A stretch of 64,000 nucleotides of DNA from Alteromonas sp. IB21 (GTDB lineage Bacteria; Pseudomonadota; Gammaproteobacteria; Enterobacterales; Alteromonadaceae): the NCBI RefSeq assembly GCF_016405965.1, contig NZ_JAEFCD010000013.1:1-64000 (forward strand), written 5' to 3'. Under the pieces are notes generated by a model. The model was not told the origin of the DNA, searched no databases, and saw nothing but the letters and a program-made list of their open reading frames with translations. Position numbers and translations under genes: made by a program. Within the stretch, counting starts at the first letter, position 1, and each line of letters opens with the position of its first letter. Below, in pieces: positions 45,320 through 54,448 of this stretch.

Positions 45320-45851
45320 TACTGCTTCAAAGAAGACCTTAATAATGATGGTGGCTGTGTTTGTATTGCCGGTGGTATTGGCAAAGCTAGCACTTGAAAA
45401 TGACTGGTTTACCAAAGGCGCTACTAATAAGGGGCAGCTATTGGCGCCCACTATCGATATGGGCGCTTTACTTAATGACGCAGAGCCTAAATGGCGTTTA
45501 CTTTACGTGATGCCTGACGAGTGTGATGCCGTATGTGATAACGCACTGTTCAGCATTAATCAAGTTTGGCTCGCACTAGGAAAAGAGTCTGACCGTGCTC
45601 AGGCACTGGTGATTGCAACGTCCTCCAGTGATAAACGTGCGATAGCTGCTCTACGCGAATACCCTTTTGTCGAGACAATGATGGTTACCACACCCACCTC
45701 TCTTGCCTCAAGCAGTGTCTATATTGTTGATACGCAGAATAATGCCATGCTCTTCTACGAGATTAAGGATGATAGAAAAGATGCTGTGATGGAAAGTCGC
45801 AATATGCTGGCCGACATGAGAAAGCTCTTGAAATTATCACGTATAGGATAA
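45312..45851 (+). CDS. Uncharacterised membrane-anchored protein of the cox locus
   Basis: ATG 45312 with AGGA upstream lies inside the end of the SURF1 gene (8-bp overlap). The 179-aa protein has one N-terminal membrane helix (about 9-26) and then a soluble domain. The domain has a thioredoxin-like pattern and two cysteines in PDECDAVCDN at the place where SCO/thioredoxin proteins carry their active site. A CxxxC pair here resembles the copper-binding motif of SCO proteins. A periplasmic redox or copper role in oxidase assembly is therefore likely, though no histidine partner is evident. Confidence 0.7.
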   Translation: MSNTASKKTLIMMVAVFVLPVVLAKLALENDWFTKGATNKGQLLAPTIDMGALLNDAEPKWRLLYVMPDECDAVCDNALFSINQVWLALGKESDRAQALVIATSSSDKRAIAALREYPFVETMMVTTPTSLASSSVYIVDTQNNAMLFYEIKDDRKDAVMESRNMLADMRKLLKLSRIG

Positions 45852-45856
45852 TCGCT

Positions 45857-47065
45857 ATGAAAAAGTTAACACTATTCAGTATTTTTCTTGCCGCAGTTGT
45901 CATAATTTTAGGTGCCTATACACGTTTGACCGATGCGGGCCTTGGCTGTCCCGACTGGCCTGGATGTTACGGCAACCTTACCGTGCCTTTAAGTGAAGAA
46001 AAAGTGGCTCAGGCAAACGCAGCCTATCCAGAGCGTCCAGTCGAGGCGTTTAAAGCGTGGAATGAGATGATTCATCGTTACTTTGCCGGGACCTTGGGGC
46101 TCTGTGTACTGGCTATTGCTATCATTGCGGTAAGACAGCGTCATAAAGGTACGCCGGTGAAGCTTCCTCTGTTTCTTCTTGGGTTAATAATTTTTCAAGC
46201 TGCCCTTGGCATGTGGACAGTAACACTCAACTTGCTGCCTGTCGTCGTAATGGGCCATCTACTGGGAGGCTTTTCGGTTCTATCCTGTCTTTTTGTGCTT
46301 TATTTACGTTTACACAATCGCACTAACGAAGCATACCATTTGGGTCTGACTGACGTTCCAATCGAAAAGGCAGCCTTAGATACTTCACAGAGAGCTAATT
46401 CATTTCAGTCATCCCTTAAACTTGCAGCCTTCATTGGCGCGGGCGTTCTAATAACACAAATTGCGCTTGGGGGTTGGACCTCTGCTAACTATGCCGCACT
46501 TGCGTGCACAGAGATGCTCGTTTGTGAGAGTGGTTGGCAAGACCGTATTGATATCCCCGGAGCCTTTAGTGTTCCTGATGCACAAAACTATGAATTTGGC
46601 GCCCATGATTATGGTGAGCGAGTCACTATGCATATTGTCCATAGGTTAGGTGCTCTCATCACCTTCGTGTACTTACTCGCTTTGGGGATTAGCGTTCTAG
46701 TAAGTCGTTACGCGACATCAAAACAAAAATATGTAAGTGCATTTATGATACTAACGCTATTCACACAGGTGGCTTTAGGTATCAGCAATGTAGTCTTCAT
46801 GTTGCCACTCGCCGTGGCCGTTTTACACAACGCGGTGGCTGCGATATTACTTCTATCGTTGATAAATCTAATTTTCACGCTAGTAACAAGGTCCCAGCAT
46901 ACGCGTGTCCTCAACAGTGATAGACAAAATAGTCATGCATTATCAGGTTCACGTTCTTTGCATGGTGCTGGCGCATTCAGAACGGACGCATCGACATCTA
47001 ACTCTATTGCTGGGTCTACGTCTTCTCATATTCTCCCTAGAGCTCCAGGAGGTTTCTATGGCTAA
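45857..47065 (+). CDS. ctaA: Heme A synthase (COX15/CtaA)
   Basis: CtaA oxidises the C8 methyl of heme O to give heme A. The 402-aa protein has eight membrane helices, with [19 protein letters not shown] near residues 21-39, the heme-ligand histidines in EMIHRYFAG and [10 protein letters not shown] of the first half, and [10 protein letters not shown] and [11 protein letters not shown] of the second. The final 55-60 residues after NLIFTLV are hydrophilic and Ser/Arg-rich, which is not usual. The gene overlaps ctaB by 8 bp. Confidence 0.92.
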   Translation: MKKLTLFSIFLAAVVIILGAYTRLTDAGLGCPDWPGCYGNLTVPLSEEKVAQANAAYPERPVEAFKAWNEMIHRYFAGTLGLCVLAIAIIAVRQRHKGTPVKLPLFLLGLIIFQAALGMWTVTLNLLPVVVMGHLLGGFSVLSCLFVLYLRLHNRTNEAYHLGLTDVPIEKAALDTSQRANSFQSSLKLAAFIGAGVLITQIALGGWTSANYAALACTEMLVCESGWQDRIDIPGAFSVPDAQNYEFGAHDYGERVTMHIVHRLGALITFVYLLALGISVLVSRYATSKQKYVSAFMILTLFTQVALGISNVVFMLPLAVAVLHNAVAAILLLSLINLIFTLVTRSQHTRVLNSDRQNSHALSGSRSLHGAGAFRTDASTSNSIAGSTSSHILPRAPGGFYG

Positions 47066-47975
47066 ATCGGTTTCGCTACACGCTCGTTCATCTCGCCAAC
47101 ATCAGGTCGTAACGTGGCGTGATTATTATGAAATGACTAAGCCTAATGTGGTTATGCTACTTCTATTAACCGCCCTTGTGGGCATGTGCTTAGCCACGCC
47201 AAACTGGGTCAATGCAAAGGTTCTGATATGTGGTTTGTTAGGCATTGGCATGCTGTCAGCATCTGCAGCAGTTATTAATCACGTTGTAGACCACAAGATT
47301 GACAGTGTAATGGCACGCACGTTTAACCGACCGGTAGCTAAAGGTAAGGTAAGCATTAACCACGCGCTGTGGTTTGCTGGCACCTTGGGAGTATTGGGCT
47401 TTGTTGTTCTTGCCCTTTTCGTAAACATGCTAACAGCGTGGTTAACCTTGGCCAGTTTGGTTGGCTATGCGTTCATATACACAATGTACCTAAAGCGCGC
47501 TACGCCACAAAACATCGTTATTGGTGGGTTAGCGGGGGCTGCTCCTCCTCTTTTGGGGTGGACCGCGGTAACAGGAGAAGTTCACTCTCACGCATTACTG
47601 CTCGTACTCATCATTTTTACATGGACTCCACCTCATTTCTGGGCGCTGGCCATTCACAGAGAAAAAGACTACGCCAAGGCCAAGGTGCCCATGTTGCCGG
47701 TAACCCATGGCGTTGCCTTTACTAAAACTTCTGTTCTGCTGTATACCGTATTGTTAGGGCTTGTTTGTTTACTTCCCTATCTGACGGGAATGAGCGACCT
47801 TATTTACTTGATAGGCTCAAGTCTTCTCAATATTGGGTTTTTGTATTATGCGCTAAAACTTAAATTCGATGCGCAACCTGAAACTGCTATGAAAACTTTT
47901 AGGTTTTCAATTATTCATCTCATGGTATTGTTTGTCATATTACTCTTAGATCACTATGTACCACTGAGTTTATGA
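47058..47975 (+). CDS. ctaB: Protoheme IX farnesyltransferase (heme O synthase)
   Basis: The enzyme attaches a farnesyl chain to heme B, giving heme O, the substrate of CtaA. ATG 47058 has AGGAGGT just before it. The 305-aa UbiA-type prenyltransferase has about eight membrane helices and the two Asp-rich motifs: [19 protein letters not shown] near residues 78-96 and [16 protein letters not shown] near 198-213. [17 protein letters not shown] near residue 22 is the family opening. It overlaps ctaA and sco, so the last three genes are coupled. Confidence 0.94.
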   Translation: MAKSVSLHARSSRQHQVVTWRDYYEMTKPNVVMLLLLTALVGMCLATPNWVNAKVLICGLLGIGMLSASAAVINHVVDHKIDSVMARTFNRPVAKGKVSINHALWFAGTLGVLGFVVLALFVNMLTAWLTLASLVGYAFIYTMYLKRATPQNIVIGGLAGAAPPLLGWTAVTGEVHSHALLLVLIIFTWTPPHFWALAIHREKDYAKAKVPMLPVTHGVAFTKTSVLLYTVLLGLVCLLPYLTGMSDLIYLIGSSLLNIGFLYYALKLKFDAQPETAMKTFRFSIIHLMVLFVILLLDHYVPLSL

Positions 47976-48616
47976 ATCAACGAACTACCGTAGGTCTTGT
48001 CGCATTTTTAGCATTATGTGCGGGCATCGTCGGGGCGCTATATATTGCGCCCCCGACTGGTGAAAGTCTACCTGAATACTTTCAAGCCTATCCTGAACCT
48101 CGTGAAATCACGCCGTTTGAATTAACCTCACATAATGGCGAGGCTTTCGATAACTCATCGTTGAAAGGGCAATGGAGTCTTGTGTTTGTGGGCTATACCT
48201 TTTGCCCTGATATCTGCCCTACCACCATGGCTGAATTGAACGGTATATACCCTGAACTAAAAGCTCTAGACAGTGTCAAACCTATCAAAGTCGTTTTTGT
48301 GTCGGTAGATCCCAAACGCGACTCAGTAGAGCGACTTGCAGAGTACGTGAACTATTTTAATGAGGAATTTATCGCCGTAACCGGTGAGCATAAGGCGCTT
48401 TTTCCCTTCGTTCGCAATTTGGGAATGATGTATGCTATCGCAGAAAGCACCGATAACCCCAATTATTTAGTTGATCACAGTGCTTCTGTTGTACTTGTCG
48501 ACCCTGAAGCTAGGGTGATAGGAAGATTTAAACCAAAAAGAGAGCCAGGGAAGCTATCGGTAAGTGATCCTCAGCAAATATTGGCAGATATGCCAGTAAT
48601 TATTTCGAAGCAGTAA
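47972..48616 (+). CDS. SCO1/SenC family copper chaperone
   Basis: SCO proteins carry copper and electrons to the CuA centre of subunit II. The 214-aa protein has an N-terminal membrane anchor (about residues 8-26) and a thioredoxin-like domain with the copper motif CPDIC at residues 78-82 ([13 protein letters not shown]). The distant histidine ligand is in [23 protein letters not shown] also matches the family. It overlaps ctaB by 4 bp (ATGA) and is the last clear gene of the cox locus. Confidence 0.93.
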   Translation: MNQRTTVGLVAFLALCAGIVGALYIAPPTGESLPEYFQAYPEPREITPFELTSHNGEAFDNSSLKGQWSLVFVGYTFCPDICPTTMAELNGIYPELKALDSVKPIKVVFVSVDPKRDSVERLAEYVNYFNEEFIAVTGEHKALFPFVRNLGMMYAIAESTDNPNYLVDHSASVVLVDPEARVIGRFKPKREPGKLSVSDPQQILADMPVIISKQ

Positions 48617-48617
48617 T

Positions 48618-49205
48618 ATGGAAATCATAATCAGGCAAGGCATAGCATCTGATGCTGCGCAAACTACGCCGCTTATATTAAACGCGGCACAGTCATTGTT
48701 AACGTCTATTTTCGGACACAATAAAAATAAAACAGCCGATGGTTATCTTGCTCACGCTTGGGAGTTAGGTGGAGGCCAATACGGTTTCAAGAACCATTGG
48801 GTGGCTAGTAAAGACAGCGAAATACTGGGTGTTGTCACTTCATGGCATAGTAAGCTAGGAGCTGCGTTCGATAGAGCGACGCTAGATAGTATCACGTCAT
48901 ATTTCACTTTAGACGAAGCCATGACGGTCTTAATGCGCAATCAAACGGTTGCTGTCAATCTTACTCCACCCACTACAACTGAATTAATGATTGGGCACCT
49001 TTCTGTTGCTGAAAGCGCGAAGCGCAGCGGAGTGGGCTCTCGATTGGTTGATATCATGCATGAGAGAGCGGAAAAGCTGAAAAAGCGTAAGCTGGTGCTA
49101 GATGTTGAAGTGTCGAACATTCCGGCTATTCGCTTTTACCAGCATCATAACTTCCAAGAAGAGTCGATAAACAAAGGCTTTATACGGTTTGCAAAGCCCG
49201 TATAG
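48618..49205 (+). CDS. GNAT family N-acetyltransferase
   Basis: The 195-aa product has a GNAT fold. The acetyl-CoA loop is in the second half (HLSVAESAKRSGVGSRLVDI, where RSGVGS corresponds to the R/QxxGxG/A motif), followed by the family's VSNIPAIRFYQHHNFQE ending. The acceptor is unknown. It starts one base after the sco stop, so it is probably carried on the cox transcript, but nothing links it to oxidase assembly. Confidence 0.85.
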   Translation: MEIIIRQGIASDAAQTTPLILNAAQSLLTSIFGHNKNKTADGYLAHAWELGGGQYGFKNHWVASKDSEILGVVTSWHSKLGAAFDRATLDSITSYFTLDEAMTVLMRNQTVAVNLTPPTTTELMIGHLSVAESAKRSGVGSRLVDIMHERAEKLKKRKLVLDVEVSNIPAIRFYQHHNFQEESINKGFIRFAKPV

Positions 49206-49282
49206 GTAAACGTTTTCTTATGTAAGTGCGGGCTTTATAATACGCGCTCGCACCTAGCCTAAGTCTCGCTAATAATTGCGCC

Positions 49283-50482
49283 CTAGTCAGGATAATTACC
49301 CTTTTCGTCTGCCACAAAAAAAGGTGTTGAGTACCAATAATAGCGCCCTGCTTGTGTTTTTGACGGCGCCGTACAGTTCACCCGTGAACGTCCCACCGGA
49401 AGCGTTCTGTCCAGAGTAAAAGAAAGTACGTTGCCTTCAACGCTTGTCTCTATGGTATCGCCACCAAAAAAACAGTTCACTTGGGTAAGGCGCACATCGT
49501 CACTGTTTATCGTTAAGCTGATAGGTGATGATAGGTTTCGTGTTGTCATGCGAGGGTTTTCATGTGAACTGTGCGTTACCGGCATAGCAAGGCTATTTAA
49601 CTTAGTTTTTAGTGTCGCTAAATTGGCATATGGGCCTGCCGCCGGAAAACGCGGAAGCGCCTGCATGTTACTCGTTGGGCCTACTGCTCCTGAGTGTTGA
49701 CCGAACCCAATGTAACCTTCAGTTTTAAGCTTGTTAGCGAGTGCCGTGTTGTACTCTCCAAATGGATACGCTAAATATTTAAGGCTAATATCCAATTTGT
49801 CTTCTATTTTCTTCTCAGCGCTCTTTACGTTTTGCCATACTTTGTCGAGCCATGTGCGCTCGTCCATAGCTTGCTCACCGTTTAGCATATGCAAATGATC
49901 TAGGGTGTGATTGGCAAAAACAACACCGTCGTTATGCATAGCAATCACCTGCTCCCATGTTAATTGCTTCGGACCTACGCCAATTTCATCAGGGTTTATG
50001 AAGATGGTATACGGAAAGCCCAAGTCAGCGAGTATGGGATGCGCATTGTTTAAAATGTTTGCGTATCCATCGTCAAAGGTAATAGCGACCGCTTTCTCTG
50101 GCAGTGTAGTATTGTTTTGTATGGCTGAAACAACATCTTGCAGTGGCACGACTGTGTGGTGAGCGTCTAAGTATTCCATGTGAGATTTAAAGGCCTCAGG
50201 TGAAATACTGGTACTGGCAGGCGTGGAAGAAGAAACGTGGTGATAAAGTAAAATAGCGGCGTTAGGCGCGTTACTTATACTAGGCTCGCTGCTTAACCCT
50301 CCCTCACCCTGTATATTAGATGTGATAGATGAAACAGGATTTGCAGCAGTATATAAAGCAGGACCTGAAGCAAAGCTAGACCCAAAGAACAGCGCGCTGA
50401 AAACCCCCACTAACATCGAAGATAACACGTTTAGACTAATGCGATTCTTCTCTTTATTTTGAATCAAAGTGTTGGTTTTCAT
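49283..50482 (-). CDS. Secreted polysaccharide deacetylase (NodB/CE4 family)
   Basis: I start at ATG 50482, which has GGATGATG just upstream and gives a signal peptide (about residues 19-38, LVGVFSALFFGSSFA); the longer frame to 50536 lacks this. The roughly 399-aa protein has the CE4 domain. AILLYHHVSS leads into TFDDGYANIL with the catalytic aspartate pair, then FANHTLDHLHM with the H-x3-H metal ligands, and YLAYPFGEYN. It resembles PgaB-type deacetylases in its N-terminal part. A C-terminal beta-rich domain of about 110 residues follows. It removes acetyl groups from an extracellular or periplasmic glycan. Confidence 0.85.
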   Translation of the reverse strand: MKTNTLIQNKEKNRISLNVLSSMLVGVFSALFFGSSFASGPALYTAANPVSSITSNIQGEGGLSSEPSISNAPNAAILLYHHVSSSTPASTSISPEAFKSHMEYLDAHHTVVPLQDVVSAIQNNTTLPEKAVAITFDDGYANILNNAHPILADLGFPYTIFINPDEIGVGPKQLTWEQVIAMHNDGVVFANHTLDHLHMLNGEQAMDERTWLDKVWQNVKSAEKKIEDKLDISLKYLAYPFGEYNTALANKLKTEGYIGFGQHSGAVGPTSNMQALPRFPAAGPYANLATLKTKLNSLAMPVTHSSHENPRMTTRNLSSPISLTINSDDVRLTQVNCFFGGDTIETSVEGNVLSFTLDRTLPVGRSRVNCTAPSKTQAGRYYWYSTPFFVADEKGNYPD

Positions 50483-50645
50483 ATCATCATCCACTGAGTA
50501 CCTGATTAAATTCGATAGCGTGTTAAACTTCCACACAAGGCGACTTGGCCAGTCTTTTTTGTTTGGTTAAACAAGTACGCCTTCCACTTATGCTGTTGCA
50601 TAGGTTGATAGTATATAGCGAAACCAACCCCTACTGAGATCATTT

Positions 50646-51986
50646 ATGTCCCGTGCCCACGTAACTCAGCGCTCATTTTTTGATGATCATACTCGTCTTT
50701 TAGCTTTAGCGCTTCCAATGATCCTAGCGAATATTACCACGCCACTTTTAGGTTTAGTGGATACCGCGGTATTGGGCCATATGTCGCTACCTGCCATGCT
50801 TGCGGGGGCGTCGGTAGGCGCGCTTATCTTAACGCAAATATACTGGGTGTGCGGGTTTCTTCGCATGTCTTCGACAGGGCTTAGTGCACAGGCTAAAGGC
50901 TCGCCGAACAATACCCTTGAATCAGCAAAAGTATTGTGGCAAACGGTTGCAGTAGCCGTACTATTGGGGGGAGCCGTGCTTGCTCTTCAATCTCCAATTC
51001 TTTCCTTAGGCTTAACGTTAACTCAACCCAACAGTGAAGTTGCCCTTCACCTTCAAGGTTACTTTTCAGCGCGAGTATGGGGCGCGCCAGCTGCCATGCT
51101 TAACCTGGCATTGGTGGGATGGTTGGTTGGGCAGCAAAAAACGCGCAGCGTTATGACAATACAAATCGTAGGGAATTTATTGAACGCTGCACTCGATGTA
51201 GTGTTTGTGTTTGGGTTTAACCTGTCGGTGGCTGGCGTGGCGCTGGCCAGTGTAATTGCTGAATATACCATGGCAATGATGGCGTTAGCAGTAGCGTTTA
51301 AGCAGGTTGGCGGTGTGACGGTAAGAGCGTCATGGTTCAACCGTGCAGCTCGAAAAGTGCTGATGAAGCTAAACGGTGACATGCTGCTACGGAATTTAGC
51401 ACTGCAAGGCTGCTTAGCGTTTCTTACCATTCAAGGTGCCCGCTATGGCGAAACGTCGGCGGCGGTTAATGCCATACTCATGCAGTTTTTTGTTTTAATT
51501 GCGCTGGGGCTTGATGGTATTGCCTATGGCGTTGAAGCGCTGGTGGGTGAAGCTAAAGGTGCTTCAAATAGGGCAGAAATTAAACGCCGTACCTACCAAG
51601 GACTGGCTTGGTCGAGTGGTTTTGCCCTTATCTACAGTCTGATATTTTACGCGGGAGGTGAAGCCATTATTCAGCTTCTTACCGAACATGATGACATTGT
51701 AAATTCAGCGTTACCTTACCTTGGCTTGATGGTTGTACTTCCTTTGTTGGCGCACTGGTGCTTTTTGTATGATGGTGTCTTTGTTGGGCTTACTCGAGCC
51801 AGCGCAATGAGAAATACCATGATAATGAGTGCGTTAGGTGTATATTTTCCCGTGTGGTATCTCACGCAGCAAAAGGGTAACGTCAGCCTGTGGTATGCTC
51901 TCCTTGCCTTCCTGCTAGCCCGTGGTGTGACCTTAGCATGGAGCTTTTATATTCTAGACCAACGGAATGAGCTAGTGTCATCATAA
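50646..51986 (+). CDS. MATE family efflux transporter, DinF type
   Basis: The 446-aa inner-membrane protein has 12 helices in two MATE bundles. It starts ALALPMILANITTPLLGLVDTAVLGH, the DinF-like opening, with GLSAQAKGS and GLDGIAYGVEALVGEAKG later. It exports cationic compounds by Na+ or H+ antiport. In E. coli dinF lies directly after lexA and is SOS-controlled. Here it is more than 11 kb from lexA, and I find no SOS box upstream. A hairpin follows the stop. Confidence 0.88.
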   Translation: MSRAHVTQRSFFDDHTRLLALALPMILANITTPLLGLVDTAVLGHMSLPAMLAGASVGALILTQIYWVCGFLRMSSTGLSAQAKGSPNNTLESAKVLWQTVAVAVLLGGAVLALQSPILSLGLTLTQPNSEVALHLQGYFSARVWGAPAAMLNLALVGWLVGQQKTRSVMTIQIVGNLLNAALDVVFVFGFNLSVAGVALASVIAEYTMAMMALAVAFKQVGGVTVRASWFNRAARKVLMKLNGDMLLRNLALQGCLAFLTIQGARYGETSAAVNAILMQFFVLIALGLDGIAYGVEALVGEAKGASNRAEIKRRTYQGLAWSSGFALIYSLIFYAGGEAIIQLLTEHDDIVNSALPYLGLMVVLPLLAHWCFLYDGVFVGLTRASAMRNTMIMSALGVYFPVWYLTQQKGNVSLWYALLAFLLARGVTLAWSFYILDQRNELVSS

Positions 51987-52003
51987 CGCTGATGTATCGA
52001 GTC

Positions 52004-52035
52004 GCCTGCTAAAGCGATCGGCCTCTTTAGCAGGC
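52004..52035. terminator. Hairpin terminator between MATE and VOC genes
   Basis: GCCTGCTAAAG (52004-52014) pairs perfectly with CTTTAGCAGGC (52025-52035), loop 10. It lies between convergent genes and could serve both. T-rich tracts are not directly adjacent on the plus strand. Confidence 0.6.
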
Positions 52036-52045
52036 TAAGTGTAGG

Positions 52046-52429
52046 TTATTTTTTTATGATATGCGTGGCGCAGAGTTTGTTGCCAGCTGGATCGCGTAAA
52101 TAAGCAAGATAAAGTTGGCGCTCGCCGCTGCCACGAATGCCAGGAGGATCTTCACATGGAATTCCTCCATTCTCGCTGCCCACTTTATGCCATTCATCCA
52201 CCACTTCTGGTGTACGGGCTGCAAGGCCTAGCGTTGTGCCGTTACCATGCGTGGCTTCTTCACCATTAATCGGCTTTGTAAGCGCCAGAATACCTTTTGC
52301 CGTGTAGTAAAATACGCGTCCGTGTTCGTCATAAACGCCGGGCTCGTGGCCCAGTACGCCTAAAATGGCATCATAGAATTTCTTTGATGCTTCAAGGTCG
52401 TTCGCACCTAACATAACGTGACTAAACAT
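52046..52429 (-). CDS. VOC/glyoxalase-like protein
   Basis: The 127-aa protein has the beta-alpha-beta-beta-beta repeat of the vicinal oxygen chelate fold. It opens MFSHVMLGANDLEASKKFYD and ends YLAYLRDPAGNKLCATH, with a histidine at residue 4 and others placed as possible metal ligands. It resembles small glyoxalase/bleomycin-resistance-type proteins, but the substrate is unknown. It stands alone, with the racemase gene upstream on the same strand 62 bp away. Confidence 0.83.
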   Translation of the reverse strand: MFSHVMLGANDLEASKKFYDAILGVLGHEPGVYDEHGRVFYYTAKGILALTKPINGEEATHGNGTTLGLAARTPEVVDEWHKVGSENGGIPCEDPPGIRGSGERQLYLAYLRDPAGNKLCATHIIKK

Positions 52430-52491
52430 AGTTGTGTCCTCTGAGAATAGTAGGGGAAAAACCCCTTTATCAACATTAAGTTACACGCGAT

Positions 52492-53187
52492 TTACTGGGC
52501 TAACGCAAAATCTACCGCCGCAGAAGCATGGATAGCCGTCGTATCGTACAACCTAACGTTGGTGTCTTTTTGTTGAACTAATAACGCGATTTCAGTGCAG
52601 CCTAGAATAATACCTTCAGCACCCTTAGCAGCAAGCGCGTTAATAATTTCAATATACGCGTTACGGGAGTCAACACAAATCACGCCCTTGCATAATTGTT
52701 CATAAATAATGTTATGAACCGTGTTTCTTTGCTGAGTATTAGGAACAACAACTTGAATGCCAAAAAGCGTTTCAAGGCGAGAGGTATAAAAGTCTTGCTC
52801 CATAGTAAAGCGCGTACCTAGCAGCCCAACTTTTTTAACCTTGTTTTGCTTTAACACGCGCCCTGTGGCATCAGCAATGTGAATAAGAGGAACAGAGATA
52901 TTTTGCTCTATATCAGCAGCAACTTTGTGCATGGTATTGGTACAAATTAATATGGCCTTTGCACCGGCCGTTTCTAAATGCTTTGCCTCGCGAATTAGAA
53001 TGTCAGCAGTTTTATCCCATTCTCCTTTATGCTGAAGCTGTTCTATTTGTGCAAAATCAACGCTGCTTATCACAAGCGGCGCACTATGCAGGCCGCCAAG
53101 TCGCGCATTTACGCCGCGGTTTATCGCTTGATAATAACTTACCGTAGACTCCCAACTCATGCCGCCGAGTAGGCCAAGTTTCTTCAT
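52492..53187 (-). CDS. Aspartate/glutamate racemase family protein
   Basis: ATG 53187 (MKKLGLLGGMSWES) is the family start; an upstream GTG would add four residues. The roughly 231-aa protein has two catalytic cysteines: one in ILICTNTMHK (about residue 82) and the other in IILGCTEIALLV near residue 195. It matches the YgeA-like broad-specificity amino-acid racemase group. It interconverts L and D forms of an acidic or other amino acid. There is no operon partner except perhaps the VOC gene. Confidence 0.88.
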   Translation of the reverse strand: MKKLGLLGGMSWESTVSYYQAINRGVNARLGGLHSAPLVISSVDFAQIEQLQHKGEWDKTADILIREAKHLETAGAKAILICTNTMHKVAADIEQNISVPLIHIADATGRVLKQNKVKKVGLLGTRFTMEQDFYTSRLETLFGIQVVVPNTQQRNTVHNIIYEQLCKGVICVDSRNAYIEIINALAAKGAEGIILGCTEIALLVQQKDTNVRLYDTTAIHASAAVDFALAQ

Positions 53188-53440
53188 TGTCTTCACCACA
53201 GGTCACCTTCACTTTTCAGGCACTTAGCACAACATCTTACCTAACTATAACATCCATTTTTAACCACTGGCACGAAAAGAGAATCAGTAGGGCGAATAAC
53301 CGTAGAGAGAGGGATAACGGTGTTATTTTAGCGGGGGCGCGACACAAATTTAGATGGGCATACTGAACAAAGAGTGACGTCGTTAACATCCTTTTTTTGT
53401 GCGTATTTGCTGTAAGGCGATAATTATAACGAACGTAAAG

Positions 53441-53671
53441 TCAAAATTTGGGGGGCGGCTTCTTGTTCTTCAACGACGAAAAACGCGCTAGAAAAATGCC
53501 AATATAGCCAAACATGGCAATGACAAAGCCAACAAATAACACCGTTAAACCGAGAACGTATAGCGACGTGTGTAAATGGCTTAATGTAAATAGCAGCAAG
53601 ACGCCGACAACGAAAATAGTTAAGCCTTTTTTGAATCGTTGCCAGCTTTTATGTATGTCTTGCGTCAGCAT
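53441..53671 (-). CDS. Small two-helix membrane protein
   Basis: The 76-aa product has two membrane helices (about 17-34 and 38-60) with basic ends and a KKPPPKF tail. No family recognised. It starts 38 bp downstream of the nfuA stop on the same strand, so it may be co-transcribed. Function is unknown. Confidence 0.55.
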   Translation of the reverse strand: MLTQDIHKSWQRFKKGLTIFVVGVLLLFTLSHLHTSLYVLGLTVLFVGFVIAMFGYIGIFLARFSSLKNKKPPPKF

Positions 53672-53708
53672 AGGTTAAGATACCTAGAGGGGCCTAGCTA
53701 AACTCTAC

Positions 53709-54287
53709 TTAGTAGTATGAGTGCTCGCCCGCTTGGTGTTCAGTTGCATCGCGCACGCCCTTAAGCTCGCCAGCAAACTGTTCAACCATTTGCTTTTCAA
53801 TACCTTCTTTAAGCGTTACGTCTACCATCGAGCAGCCGTTACAACCGCCACCAAATTGAAGTATGGCGTAGCCATCTTCTGTCAGCTCAGTAAGCACAAC
53901 GTTGCCTCCATGGCTTGCTAGCTGAGGGTTGATTTCCGACTCAATCATATAGTTGATTCGTTCAATCAAAGGTGCATCGTCTGCCACTTTACGCGCTTTT
54001 GCGTTAGGCGCTTTAAGCGTTAGCTGGGAGCCCATTTGATCGGTAACGTAGTCAATTTCCGCTTCATCTAGATACGGCGCACTTTCTTCATCAACTACGG
54101 CATCAAATCCATTAAACGGCAAACGGGTGTCCGTCTCTTCAACAGCGTCTGGCGGGCAATAGGACACGCCACACTCTGCCGATGAAGTGCCTGGGTTTAC
54201 GACGAATACACGAATATTCGTGCCAGACTCTTGTTTACTCAACAGTTTTACGAAGTGAGCCTGGGCTTCTTCTGATATAGTTATCAT
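53709..54287 (-). CDS. nfuA: Fe/S biogenesis protein NfuA
   Basis: NfuA carries [4Fe-4S] clusters to target enzymes, especially under iron or oxidative stress. ATG 54287 ([16 protein letters not shown]) is preferred over a TTG two codons earlier. The 192-aa protein has an N-terminal degenerate A-type domain (cysteines at 39 and 44, AECGVSYC) and a C-terminal Nfu domain with the cluster motif C149-x2-C152 in [10 protein letters not shown]. In E. coli nfuA is next to gntX(comF) and bioH; here both lie nearby, beyond one peptidase gene. Confidence 0.95.
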   Translation of the reverse strand: MITISEEAQAHFVKLLSKQESGTNIRVFVVNPGTSSAECGVSYCPPDAVEETDTRLPFNGFDAVVDEESAPYLDEAEIDYVTDQMGSQLTLKAPNAKARKVADDAPLIERINYMIESEINPQLASHGGNVVLTELTEDGYAILQFGGGCNGCSMVDVTLKEGIEKQMVEQFAGELKGVRDATEHQAGEHSYY

Positions 54288-54448
54288 CAGCAAGTCCTAC
54301 ATATTTTGAAATTTGGATTATTGTATCAAATTTACCTGAGTAAAACAGTCAGGTATTAATTAAATAAATTATTCCAGTAAATCGAATTTGTTGGGAAAGT
54401 TGCAAAGTGCAACGTGTTCTCAACTATAACAACAAGACGGGAAGCGCT

